Positions 52,994 to 61,618 of a DNA stretch of 64,000 nt are shown one piece after another. Source of the DNA: DATAWK01 sp036267255 (lineage in GTDB: Bacteria; Acidobacteriota; Terriglobia; Terriglobales; Acidobacteriaceae); the NCBI GenBank assembly GCA_036267255.1, contig DATAWK010000041.1, forward strand, positions 372,001-436,000, read 5' to 3'. The notes under the pieces are model-generated. The model had not been told where the DNA came from, searched no databases, and was given only the letters and a program-made list of their open reading frames with translations. The position numbers and the translations under genes were made by a program. Each line of letters starts with the position of its first letter. Position 1 is the stretch's first letter.

Positions 52994-54094
52994 ATGCCAA
53001 CTAGTAGTAAAGATAATGTTGTGACCAATATCTTAGAGCAGGAAACTTTACCGTTGCCAAAGGTGGCTCGTCCAATCGTGATTGTTGGCGCTGGCGGCAT
53101 TGTTCGGGATGCACATCTGCCCGCATATCGCAAAGCTGACTTTCCCGTTGTAGCTCTGGTAGACCCGGACCTGGAGAAGGCCAGGGCACTGGCAAACGTA
53201 AATAATATTTCTCTGGCTACACAGTCGCTGGCGGATGCGATTCGCCATGCACCCAGAGAATGTATCTTCGATGTTGCCGTACCCGCGTCTGCTTTGCTGA
53301 AAGTATTGCCTCTGATTCCCGATGGCGCCGCAGTGCTGATGCAGAAGCCCATGGGCGACACGCTTGAGGAAGCAGAGGCCATTCTGGCCCTGTGCCAGAA
53401 GAAAGGCCTGACTGCTGCCGTAAATTTCCAATTGCGCTGGGCGCCCGCGATGCTGACCGCAATGTCTCTCAATCAAGCCGGAAAACTGGGCACTGTGCAT
53501 GACATGGAAGTACAGGTAAATGTGCACCAACCGTGGGAGTTGTGGAGCTTTCTTGCCACGGCACCCCGGCTGGAAATCCTATACCACAGCATCCATTACA
53601 TTGATCTGGTGCGCTCCTGGCTCGGCGATCCGCAGCGCGTGTATGCCAGGACGGTACGCAGTCCGCGAACACCGGAGCTGGCCGCCACCAAGAGTGTAAT
53701 TGTTTTGGACTACGGTGACTGGACGCGTGCCTATATTGCAACCAATCACAGCCACGACTTTGGCACGCACCTGCAACGCAGCTACGTGCAATGGGAGGGA
53801 ACTGATGCGGCGCTCCGTGCCCAAATGGGAGTCAATCTGAACTATCCCATAGGAGAGCCGGATTCGCTTGCATACGTGGATCACGGAAAGAAGCTGCAGA
53901 TGTTGCCCGTGACAGGCAATTGGTTCCCGGATGCATTTATTGGTTCCATGGGATCGCTGCAGGCGTACGTCGACGGGGTTACGCAGCAGCTTCCAACGCG
54001 TGTAGAGGACGCGATCCAGACCATGCGCGTGGTCGAAGCAGCATATCGTTCCAGTGAGCACGGTGGCGAGAGTCTTGCCATCGAGCACGGCTAG
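52994..54094 (+). CDS. Gfo/Idh/MocA-family oxidoreductase, candidate L-fucose dehydrogenase
   Basis: NAD(P)-dependent sugar oxidoreductase of 366 residues. The Rossmann fold begins PIVIVGAGGIVRDAHLPAY. The usual EKP motif reads QKP at 117-119, keeping the catalytic lysine Lys118. The C-terminal alpha/beta domain starts near FQLRWAPAM, and the usual active-site histidine region is EILYHSIHYIDLV. There is no signal peptide. It is first in the plus-strand operon and ends 22 bp before the SDR gene. The operon holds mutarotase, fuconate dehydratase and 2-keto-3-deoxy-fuconate dehydrogenase but no aldo-keto reductase or other recognised fucose dehydrogenase, so this enzyme may oxidise L-fucose. That role is inference. 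Confidence 0.87.
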   Translation: MPTSSKDNVVTNILEQETLPLPKVARPIVIVGAGGIVRDAHLPAYRKADFPVVALVDPDLEKARALANVNNISLATQSLADAIRHAPRECIFDVAVPASALLKVLPLIPDGAAVLMQKPMGDTLEEAEAILALCQKKGLTAAVNFQLRWAPAMLTAMSLNQAGKLGTVHDMEVQVNVHQPWELWSFLATAPRLEILYHSIHYIDLVRSWLGDPQRVYARTVRSPRTPELAATKSVIVLDYGDWTRAYIATNHSHDFGTHLQRSYVQWEGTDAALRAQMGVNLNYPIGEPDSLAYVDHGKKLQMLPVTGNWFPDAFIGSMGSLQAYVDGVTQQLPTRVEDAIQTMRVVEAAYRSSEHGGESLAIEHG

Positions 54095-54116
54095 CCAAGA
54101 AGGAATCTGGATTGTC

Positions 54117-54875
54117 ATGACAGAAGAGCATGGTGCATATCGCCTGAATGAAAAAACAGCACTGATTACTGGAGGCGCCAGTGGCATTGGGGCTGCAACG
54201 TGCAAAGCCTTGGCGGAGGCGGGCGCGCACGTAATCGTGGCAGACATTAACCTGGATGCCGCCAGCAGGCTGGCATCGACTCTTTCCCATGCAAAAGCCG
54301 TGCAGATGGACGTTACCAGCAGTGTCTCGATCCAGACTGCCATCTCTCAAATCAAAAATCTCGACATTCTTGTGAACAATGCCGGAATTGGTCTGGTAGG
54401 AGACATTGCGAAGACTTCGGAAGAAGATTTTGACCGCGTGATGAACGTCAATGCTCGCTCGGTCTATCAGGTAACCCGCGCGGCGCTTTCCCTTCTACTG
54501 GCCAGCCACGGATCCATCGTCAACATTGGTTCGGTGGCTGGATATGTCGGAGTCAAACAACGATTTGCGTACTGCGCCAGCAAGGGTGCGGTGATAGCCA
54601 TGACGCGCCAGCTTGCGGTCGATTATCCCAAGGAGCTGCGCGTGAATTGCATTGCACCCGGGACGGTCGATACTCCGTTCGTCGAAGGATACCTGGAGAA
54701 ATATCACCCTCACGAGAAGGAAAAGGTTCGCGCAGAACTGGTTGCACGGCAGCCGATTGGAAGGCTAGGTAAGCCGGAGGATGTGGCGCAGCTTGTGCGG
54801 TATCTGTGCTCTACGGAAGCTGAATTCATCAATGGCGCCGTACTCCCTATCGACGGTGGCTGGACTGCTGCTTAA
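54117..54875 (+). CDS. Short-chain dehydrogenase, probable 2-keto-3-deoxy-L-fuconate dehydrogenase
   Basis: Cytoplasmic SDR of 252 residues that would oxidise 2-keto-3-deoxy-L-fuconate to the 2,4-diketo acid. Cofactor loop TGGASGIG at 18-25, NNAG near 87, catalytic Ser139, Tyr152 and Lys156 (YCASK). The blocks IAPGTVDTPF and RQPIGRLGKPEDVA match the KDF-dehydrogenase subgroup as I recall it. ATG 54117 is used; the frame back to 54054 overlaps the previous gene. It lies between the Gfo/Idh/MocA gene and fucD (31-bp gap). In the known route the product goes to the FAH-family hydrolase encoded at 31446. Confidence 0.9.
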   Translation: MTEEHGAYRLNEKTALITGGASGIGAATCKALAEAGAHVIVADINLDAASRLASTLSHAKAVQMDVTSSVSIQTAISQIKNLDILVNNAGIGLVGDIAKTSEEDFDRVMNVNARSVYQVTRAALSLLLASHGSIVNIGSVAGYVGVKQRFAYCASKGAVIAMTRQLAVDYPKELRVNCIAPGTVDTPFVEGYLEKYHPHEKEKVRAELVARQPIGRLGKPEDVAQLVRYLCSTEAEFINGAVLPIDGGWTAA

Positions 54876-54906
54876 ATGCAGATTTTTGTTTTGGAGCTAC
54901 TGAGCA

Positions 54907-56211
54907 TTGAACGACCCAAAAATCCTTCGCGTGCGCATCGTAGATCTACGCTTCCCAACATCACGGGAGAGTATTGGTTCCGATGCGGTCAATAAAAATC
55001 CGGATTATTCCGCAGCTTATTGCGTCCTGGAGACAGACAGCACTCTGGAAGGTCATGGACTTACTTTTACTCTTGGACGAGGTACGGAGCTATGCGTCCT
55101 TGCACTTGAGTATCTGGCACAGTTTGTAAAAGGGCGCAGTTTGTCTTCTATTACGAATGACCTTGGCGCCTTCTCTCGGCAACTGACAGACGAAAATCAA
55201 TTCCGCTGGTTGGGCCCGGAAAAAGGCGTTATTCATCTGGCGACGGCAGCTCTCATCAATGCAGTATGGGATCTTTATGCGCGTGCAGAGCAAAAACCTC
55301 TTTGGAAACTGCTAGCCGACATGGCGCCAGAACAGATAGTCAGCGCGATTGATTTTCGCTATATTACTGACGCCCTGACGCCTCAAGAGGCACTCGCAAT
55401 TTTGCAACAACGTGTGCGGGGAAAGCAGGAGAGGCTGCATTCCCTGGAACAGCATGGCTATCCTGCCTACACAACCTCCGTTGGCTGGTATGGCCTGAGC
55501 GATGAAAAAGTGCGCGAGCTTTGCCACACAGCATTATCGGAAGGCTGGACAAATTTCAAATTAAAGGTAGGTGGAGATCCAAAGAATGATCTCCGTCGTG
55601 GACGAATCGTTCGAGGAGAAATCGGCTGGTCCAACCGATTGATGCTGGATGCAAACCAGAAATGGGGGATTGACGAGGCAATCGAACGAACCGGGGAACT
55701 GAGAGAGCTCGATCCCTGGTGGATGGAAGAACCAACCAGTCCGGATGACATTCTTGGACATGCGCGTATCCGGGAAAAGGTATCTCCCATACGCATTGCA
55801 ACCGGTGAGCATTGCCATAATCGCGTAATGTTCAAGCAATTGATGCAAGCAAGGGCAATCGACATCTGTCAGATTGACAGTTGCCGGCTGGGCGGAGTCA
55901 ATGAAAACCTCGCTGTCATTCTACTTGCAGAGAAGTTCGGCATTCCTGTTTGCCCGCATGCCGGAGGTGTCGGCCTGTGCGAGTATGTGCAGCATCTCTC
56001 GGCCTTTGATTATCTTTCTGTTTCCGGCTCTCTAGAAAACCGAATGACGGAATACGTCGATCACCTTCATGAGCATTTTGTCGATCCCGTGAAGATTCGC
56101 AACGGCCACTATCTTTTGCCGCAACAACCTGGCTACAGCATCGAGATTTATCCAGAAACACTCGAGAAGTACAGCTATCCAGATGGGAAAGCCTGGATTC
56201 ATCCCTCTTAA
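54907..56211 (+). CDS. fucD: L-fuconate dehydratase (enolase superfamily)
   Basis: Dehydrates L-fuconate to 2-keto-3-deoxy-L-fuconate with Mg2+. All residues known for the Xanthomonas FucD active site appear at the same numbers as I recall them: Lys218 and Lys220 (FKLKVG), Asp248 (DANQ), Glu274 (MEEPT), Glu301 (TGEHC), Asp324 (QIDS) and His351 (CPHAGG). The 434-residue length and the N-terminal block VRIVDLRFPTSR are typical. The start is TTG at 54907 with GGAG ten bases upstream, as no suitable ATG is near. It follows the SDR by 31 bp and precedes a GH29 gene by 44 bp. Confidence in function is high. Confidence 0.95.
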   Translation: MNDPKILRVRIVDLRFPTSRESIGSDAVNKNPDYSAAYCVLETDSTLEGHGLTFTLGRGTELCVLALEYLAQFVKGRSLSSITNDLGAFSRQLTDENQFRWLGPEKGVIHLATAALINAVWDLYARAEQKPLWKLLADMAPEQIVSAIDFRYITDALTPQEALAILQQRVRGKQERLHSLEQHGYPAYTTSVGWYGLSDEKVRELCHTALSEGWTNFKLKVGGDPKNDLRRGRIVRGEIGWSNRLMLDANQKWGIDEAIERTGELRELDPWWMEEPTSPDDILGHARIREKVSPIRIATGEHCHNRVMFKQLMQARAIDICQIDSCRLGGVNENLAVILLAEKFGIPVCPHAGGVGLCEYVQHLSAFDYLSVSGSLENRMTEYVDHLHEHFVDPVKIRNGHYLLPQQPGYSIEIYPETLEKYSYPDGKAWIHPS

Positions 56212-56255
56212 GATAAACAACCGCTTCGGCAAATCAACTGAAAGAGTTATCACTC

Positions 56256-57608
56256 ATGAATGGAATGCAATTAACGCGACGGAATTTACTGATTGGCACA
56301 GGCGCATCCCTAGCGGCGGTAGCTGCTGGCAGCCCGGTACTCGCTGCCGCCCAAACATCTGCATCGCAGGTTCCTCCCGGACCGTTGCCCGGAGATGCAA
56401 CGCGGGCCGAGCGCATGCAGTGGTGGCACGCTGCCAGGTTTGGCATGTTCATCCATTTTGGCGTTTACAGTCAGATCGCGCGGCATGAGTGGGTCATGAA
56501 CCAAGAAGCGATCCGTGTCAGCGAGTATGCTCCTCATGCAAAATTATTTACTCCTTTAAGCAACTGTCCTCGTGCCTGGGCCAAATTGGCTAAACAGGCG
56601 GGTATGAAATACATGGTCATGACCACCAAACATCATGAGGGCTTCTGCAACTTCGATACCAAGCTGACAAAATACTCTGCACCCCACCAAGGGCCCGGCC
56701 GAGATCTGGTGCGGGAATATGTCGAGGCGGCACGGGCTGAAGGCTTGAGGGTTGGTTTCTATTATTCGCTGATGGACTGGCACCATCCCGATGGGGCGCG
56801 TTGCGCCACAGATGAGGCCGCACGCCAGCGCTTCGTGGAGTATACGCATGGATTGATTCGCGAAATAATGACCAACTACGGAAAGATCGATGTACTTTGG
56901 TACGACGTTGACTGGCCGTTGGATGTAAAAGGTTGGGAATCTGTACGGATGAACAAAATGGTCTTCGATTTACAGCCGGATATCATCGTAAACAATCGCA
57001 ACGGCCTACCCGGAGATTTTTCGACGCCAGAACAGCACATCGTAGCGGCTACCGGTGGGCGGGCTTGGGAAGCTTGTATGACCATGAACGATAGTTGGGG
57101 TTATCAGCGAGCCGATGATGCCTGGAAGAGCTCCAAAACAATCGTACGCAACCTGATTACTTGTTCCCGTGGCGGTGGTAACTATTTGCTGAACATAGGA
57201 CCACGCAATGATGGCTCAATCCCGGAACCATCGGTCCGCGTGCTGACGGAAGTCGGCCAATGGATGGATACCAACGGTGCGACGATTTACGAATCGGACA
57301 TCTGCCAGGTGAGCCAGTCCACGTATGCAGAGTTCACTCGAAAGGGAAACACGCTCTACATGCATGTGCACTTCTGGCCCGGAGAATATGTGGCTATCAG
57401 TGGACTTAAGACAGGCGTAAAGTCTGCTCATTTATTAAAAACCGGTCAGCAGATTAAATTCACACAAGACCGTTTTCAAACAAAGCTTACCGGGTTACCA
57501 CAGGATGCGCCCGACTATCCCGTCACAACTCTTGCCATCGAATGTGAGTCCGAACCAACACAGGACACAATTTTTGTCCGCAATGAAATGCCACGGGAAG
57601 GCGTGTGA
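56256..57608 (+). CDS. Tat-exported alpha-L-fucosidase, GH29 (copy D)
   Basis: Retaining fucosidase of 450 residues with a twin-arginine signal (LTRRNLLIGTG, hydrophobic to about 32). GH29 blocks: FGMFIHFGVYSQ (the usual HWG is HFG), MTTKHHEGFCNFD and VLWYDVDWP with nucleophile Asp217. LLNIGPRNDGSIP marks the barrel end, followed by a C-terminal beta-domain. It is inside the fuc operon between fucD and the mutarotase gene, so exported hydrolase and cytoplasmic catabolism are encoded in one transcript. Copy A is the only other Tat-type GH29 here. Confidence 0.93.
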   Translation: MNGMQLTRRNLLIGTGASLAAVAAGSPVLAAAQTSASQVPPGPLPGDATRAERMQWWHAARFGMFIHFGVYSQIARHEWVMNQEAIRVSEYAPHAKLFTPLSNCPRAWAKLAKQAGMKYMVMTTKHHEGFCNFDTKLTKYSAPHQGPGRDLVREYVEAARAEGLRVGFYYSLMDWHHPDGARCATDEAARQRFVEYTHGLIREIMTNYGKIDVLWYDVDWPLDVKGWESVRMNKMVFDLQPDIIVNNRNGLPGDFSTPEQHIVAATGGRAWEACMTMNDSWGYQRADDAWKSSKTIVRNLITCSRGGGNYLLNIGPRNDGSIPEPSVRVLTEVGQWMDTNGATIYESDICQVSQSTYAEFTRKGNTLYMHVHFWPGEYVAISGLKTGVKSAHLLKTGQQIKFTQDRFQTKLTGLPQDAPDYPVTTLAIECESEPTQDTIFVRNEMPREGV

Positions 57609-57695
57609 ATTCGTAGTTTGAATATCAAAGCATTCGATAGCGCAGTTCCATTGTGAAAGAGATATCGAATGCACGGGATCAGCAACGGAGGATTG

Positions 57696-58034
57696 ATGAA
57701 GCGCTACTGTCTCACTTTAGACCTGAAAGACGATCCCAAACTGATCGCTGCGTATAAGCGCTATCACGAACACATCTGGCCAGAAGTCAAAACCAGCTTG
57801 TCCGAGGCAGCAATTCTCGAAATGGAGATCTACTTGCTTGGTACGCGCATGTTCATGATCATGGAAGTAACCGACAATTACTCCTTTGCCGCAAAGGCAA
57901 AAGCCGACAGCGAAAACCCTAAAGTTCGGGAATGGGAGCAGTTGATGGGAACCTTTCAACAGGAACTTCCACAGGCCAAACCCGGAGAGAAATGGCTGCT
58001 AATGGAAAAAGTCTTCCAGCTCTCCGAACAGTAG
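57696..58034 (+). CDS. L-rhamnose/L-fucose mutarotase (RhaM/COG3254 type)
   Basis: Small cytoplasmic protein of 112 residues with the dimeric ferredoxin-like fold of RhaM. It interconverts alpha and beta anomers of a 6-deoxy-sugar. MKRYCLTLDLKDDP, YKRYHEHIWPEV (Tyr and His of the active site) and MEIYLLGTRMFMIME are family blocks. ATG 57696 is chosen because GGAGG lies four bases upstream; the frame to 57669 is rejected. Genes of this family occur in L-rhamnose and non-phosphorylative L-fucose operons; here fucD and fucosidase neighbours favour L-fucose. Confidence 0.9.
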   Translation: MKRYCLTLDLKDDPKLIAAYKRYHEHIWPEVKTSLSEAAILEMEIYLLGTRMFMIMEVTDNYSFAAKAKADSENPKVREWEQLMGTFQQELPQAKPGEKWLLMEKVFQLSEQ

Positions 58035-58133
58035 GCAGTTTCGTCATGCTGTATTGCAAGTGATCATGGGAAGGCAGCCTACGCGAGACAAACTGCAGTG
58101 CCCGTTGCAATAACTTTGAGGCGGCGAGAATAA

Positions 58134-60590
58134 ATGAGAAATCAGCGCAACAAGCATGCAAGGATGCTGAAGCCATGGAGCAGATTGGCAATCCATGTGC
58201 TGGGAAGCATTCTTCTACTTCCGTGTTGTATTGCTTTCGCTGCGGGAGGCAAAGTTGACGATCTTCCCTCGACGGCTTGGAAAAATAACAAATTTCATGT
58301 GGATATAGCAGGCGTCGTGGGACGCTCTGATATTGTGCTTCAGGTACCGAACATACAGCCCCAGCAGGCGATGCCTCTTGGAAACGGGCGGCTTGGCGTA
58401 GCCGTATGGGCGGCGAATGGTTTCACAGCGCAATTGAATCGCGCAGACACGCTTCCAAATCGGCTATCTCCGGGACAGGTTGAAATTACCGGCTTAAAGA
58501 ATTTGGTGAATGCCAAAGATTACGCAGGACGTGTTGACCTTTATAACGGAGAACTTCGTGAGCACGGCGGCGGAATGACCGCCACTATATATGTCCAACC
58601 AGATTCTGATGTGATGGTGGTCCGCGTAACCGGGGCCGCACCCAATACATTACAAACAGCCATCGTTCATTTGTGGGCTCCACGGCTGCCCCACGCGGTA
58701 AGCCGGGATGGAATCAGTGTTCTTTCCGAGACCTGGAAAGATGCAACGGAAGCTGGCGCCACTGGTAAAACCTTCGGATCGCTCGCTGCTATCACGGCGG
58801 AAGGACGAAATGTACAAGCCAGTGTTGAAAGCCCATTAACCGTTAAGGTTTCCTTTCTGCCGTACCCAGACGGATCTTTCCAGGTGCTCATTGCAGCTCC
58901 AGCGTGGACAGGCGGCAATGCTGTAACGATGGGGCAGCACCTACTGGAGGCTGGCGCAAAGACGCCATCCTCCGCGCATCGGCTCTGGTGGAACAATTTC
59001 TGGCAACATGCCGGATTGATGAAGTTGCATTCCCATGATGGGTCTGCTGAATATATAGAGAATCTTCGCTTGATTGACCTCTACACGGCCGCTGCTGAAA
59101 GCCTGGGCCGACTCCCAGGCTCGCAGGCCGGCATCGGAGACTTGTTTTCCTCTGTAGGGGACATACACAAATGGGGACCGTCGGCTTACTGGCACTGGAA
59201 TCTGCGGATGCAGGTCGCGGCCAATCTTGGCGCCGGTGTGTACAGTTTGAACGATTCCTACTTCCGTCTCTACCGAGATAATCTGGACGCCATCCGCGCA
59301 TGGACTAAGGCACGGATGAACGGCCTGCCTGGTATCTGCATACCAGAAACCATGCGCTTTAACGGTGCAGGTTATGAAAACGAAACCTGGATTAAGAATC
59401 CGGGACGTAACTGCGATGCAGGCTCACCACCTTATTACAACGCACGCACCCTTTCCACTGGGGCCGAAGTCTCGTTGTGGATCTGGCGGCAATATCTAGC
59501 TACGAAGGATCATGCATTCCTAGCTGAAAACTACCCTGTTATGGCAGATTCGGCGCGCTTTTTGCTTGCTTACGCAAAGCATGGAACCGATGGTTTCCTT
59601 CATACACATCCTTCGAATGCCCACGAGACCCAATGGGATGTGCATGACCCCACAACAGATATTTCCGCAATGAAATCACTCTTCCCGGCCGTGCTGCAGG
59701 CAGCGTCCATCTTAAAGACAGACACCGCGCTGGCACATCAGTTGCAGGCGGCACTCCCGGAAATCCTTCCTTTGCCTCGCGCTGACGAGACAGATACACG
59801 CAGGCTCCTGAAAGCAACGGACGATGGGGGGCACGATATCATCGCGCCATCGTACGAGCCAGGCGCCACCATGCACAATACGGAAAATATTGGGTTGGAG
59901 CCAGTATGGCCCTATTCCATCCTTGGTGATAGCGGATCGGACCACGATTTGGCTGTGCGCACGTATATGCATCGACCGAATCAATTAGACGACGATTGGA
60001 GCTCGGATCCGATCGATGCCGCTCGTCTGGGTCTCGCCAAGGAAGTGCAGTCGAGTCTAATCGGCTTGACGGAAAAATATCAGGCATATCCATCGGGGTT
60101 GGCTACGTTTGTGGGGCCTGAATTTTATGTGGAACAAATTGGCGTTCTCACTGCCGCTGTTCAGGAAGCACTGGTACAGGATTATGACGGAGTCATACGC
60201 ATTGCCCCGGCGTGGCCTTCAGACTGGGATGCCGATGGGACGGTCTTTATTCAGGATCGCAGCAAAGTGGATGTGCAGATTCGCCAGGGAATACCAAGAA
60301 CGGTTGTCATTGAGGCTGGCTTTACCGGACATATTCGAATCCGCAATCCATGGCCAGGAAAATCCGTGGAAGCTGTTTCAGGCCAGGACAATCACCGCGT
60401 AGCCATAACCAGTGTTGATCGTTCGATCCTGGAGTTTCCAGTAAGTCAGGGGCAGGCCTATATCATCCAACGCTCTGGCTTTCCTAACGCAGCCCATCCT
60501 TTTGCACCTGTTACTGGAATACCAGCCATGAGTCCCAAAACTCTTGGACCTCGGTCCATTGGATTGCTGGCAAAAAAGAATAAAGGTTAA
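58134..60590 (+). CDS. Exported GH95-like glycoside hydrolase, possible inverting alpha-L-fucosidase
   Basis: Large exported enzyme of 818 residues with a signal helix at about 18-37. An N-terminal beta-sandwich (MPLGNGRLGVAVWAA) leads to an (alpha/alpha)6 toroid and a C-terminal beta-domain (RIAPAWPSDWDADGTVFI). This is the GH95 fucosidase plan. Glu498 in HPSNAHETQW sits where the GH95 acid is expected. The Asn pair of the base relay is only partly kept (WHWNLRM at 352-358), so a different linkage or sugar is possible. It is last in the fuc operon; its stop codon overlaps that of the convergent RhaT-like gene by four bases. Confidence 0.75.
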   Translation: MRNQRNKHARMLKPWSRLAIHVLGSILLLPCCIAFAAGGKVDDLPSTAWKNNKFHVDIAGVVGRSDIVLQVPNIQPQQAMPLGNGRLGVAVWAANGFTAQLNRADTLPNRLSPGQVEITGLKNLVNAKDYAGRVDLYNGELREHGGGMTATIYVQPDSDVMVVRVTGAAPNTLQTAIVHLWAPRLPHAVSRDGISVLSETWKDATEAGATGKTFGSLAAITAEGRNVQASVESPLTVKVSFLPYPDGSFQVLIAAPAWTGGNAVTMGQHLLEAGAKTPSSAHRLWWNNFWQHAGLMKLHSHDGSAEYIENLRLIDLYTAAAESLGRLPGSQAGIGDLFSSVGDIHKWGPSAYWHWNLRMQVAANLGAGVYSLNDSYFRLYRDNLDAIRAWTKARMNGLPGICIPETMRFNGAGYENETWIKNPGRNCDAGSPPYYNARTLSTGAEVSLWIWRQYLATKDHAFLAENYPVMADSARFLLAYAKHGTDGFLHTHPSNAHETQWDVHDPTTDISAMKSLFPAVLQAASILKTDTALAHQLQAALPEILPLPRADETDTRRLLKATDDGGHDIIAPSYEPGATMHNTENIGLEPVWPYSILGDSGSDHDLAVRTYMHRPNQLDDDWSSDPIDAARLGLAKEVQSSLIGLTEKYQAYPSGLATFVGPEFYVEQIGVLTAAVQEALVQDYDGVIRIAPAWPSDWDADGTVFIQDRSKVDVQIRQGIPRTVVIEAGFTGHIRIRNPWPGKSVEAVSGQDNHRVAITSVDRSILEFPVSQGQAYIIQRSGFPNAAHPFAPVTGIPAMSPKTLGPRSIGLLAKKNKG

Positions 60591-61618
60591 TCCATATGAC
60601 CAAGGGAGAGCACGCCTAAAGCTACGATAATCAAGGCCATTCCAGAAAGCAGATACATACGACTTCGCACCGCCGTCCCTTTCCATTCTCCGGTAAGGAA
60701 GCCTGCTGCATTACTAGTAATGATGATCATGCCCATTAGCAGAGGCCAGCCAAGGACAGTTCCAAAGCTTCCCATGCGAGAGACGCCAAGACCATACAGT
60801 GCCTGACCGCCAAACCAGCATGCGCCCATGATGGCACCATAGATCCAGTTCACTCGTAGTTCGGAAGACCAGAAGAGTTTCGCTGTAGAGTTCTTACGCA
60901 GAAGATAGGCACAATACAATAGATTGGCCACGAAACCGCCTGTCGTAGCAAGTGCTGTAATGACGTTCGAGGACCAGATTGGAGAGACTCCCAGATGTCT
61001 TGTGGCTGCCATTGCCGCACCACCGAATGCGTAACAGAAGTTCAAAGCTGAAGAAAGCAATCCGGATGCCGTAACTATCAGCAATCCTGCAAAAAATGAC
61101 CCCTTCTTTAGGCCACTATTTTCCAGGAGATGATTGTTACTACCTTTCTCCCGAAGAAAACCAGCACGTGCCCCGCAAGCAATTCCCAGCAGCATGATGG
61201 CCGTGCCAACCATGTAGACATGCCCTTGATAGGTACCGATCTTTTCAGGAGTTAAGACAAGCAGCGGAATTAAAGAGCCAACAGAGGCGCTGAGTCCAAG
61301 AATGATTGCAAGACCCAGACCGATGCCAAGCATGTTCAAACCTAGACCCGTAAGCGTCGCCCCTATGCCCCAACACAATCCAAATCCAGCAATGGCAATC
61401 AGGGTTGCGGTCGGCGTCAAGCGATAAACCTGAACCAGGTGCGGCACCGTTGCCGAGGTCAATATCCAGGGGAAAATCACAAGGCCCGTAATAGCAAAAA
61501 TCAGCCAGATATTTTCATAATTCCAACGTCGTGCGAACTTCATTGGAACGGCAAATACGCCTTGCAAGGCACCTGCGATCAGTACAACGGCGGAGCCTGT
61601 TGCAATCGTAGAAATCAT
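60587..61618 (-). CDS. RhaT-like L-rhamnose/deoxysugar:H+ symporter
   Basis: Inner-membrane transporter of the drug/metabolite superfamily resembling RhaT; 343 residues against 344 in E. coli RhaT, with ten predicted helices. Family blocks: LIAGALQGVFAVPMKFARRW near the start, NIWLIFAITGLVIFPW, CWGIGATLTGLGLNMLG and AIMGACWFGGQALYG. Its ATG overlaps the stop of the solute-binding-protein gene (ATGA), so translation is coupled. It is last in the CaiB-MaoC-binding-protein operon. L-rhamnose is the default substrate; L-fucose or an organic acid handled by the CoA enzymes is possible. Confidence 0.87.
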   Translation of the reverse strand: MISTIATGSAVVLIAGALQGVFAVPMKFARRWNYENIWLIFAITGLVIFPWILTSATVPHLVQVYRLTPTATLIAIAGFGLCWGIGATLTGLGLNMLGIGLGLAIILGLSASVGSLIPLLVLTPEKIGTYQGHVYMVGTAIMLLGIACGARAGFLREKGSNNHLLENSGLKKGSFFAGLLIVTASGLLSSALNFCYAFGGAAMAATRHLGVSPIWSSNVITALATTGGFVANLLYCAYLLRKNSTAKLFWSSELRVNWIYGAIMGACWFGGQALYGLGVSRMGSFGTVLGWPLLMGMIIITSNAAGFLTGEWKGTAVRSRMYLLSGMALIIVALGVLSLGHMD

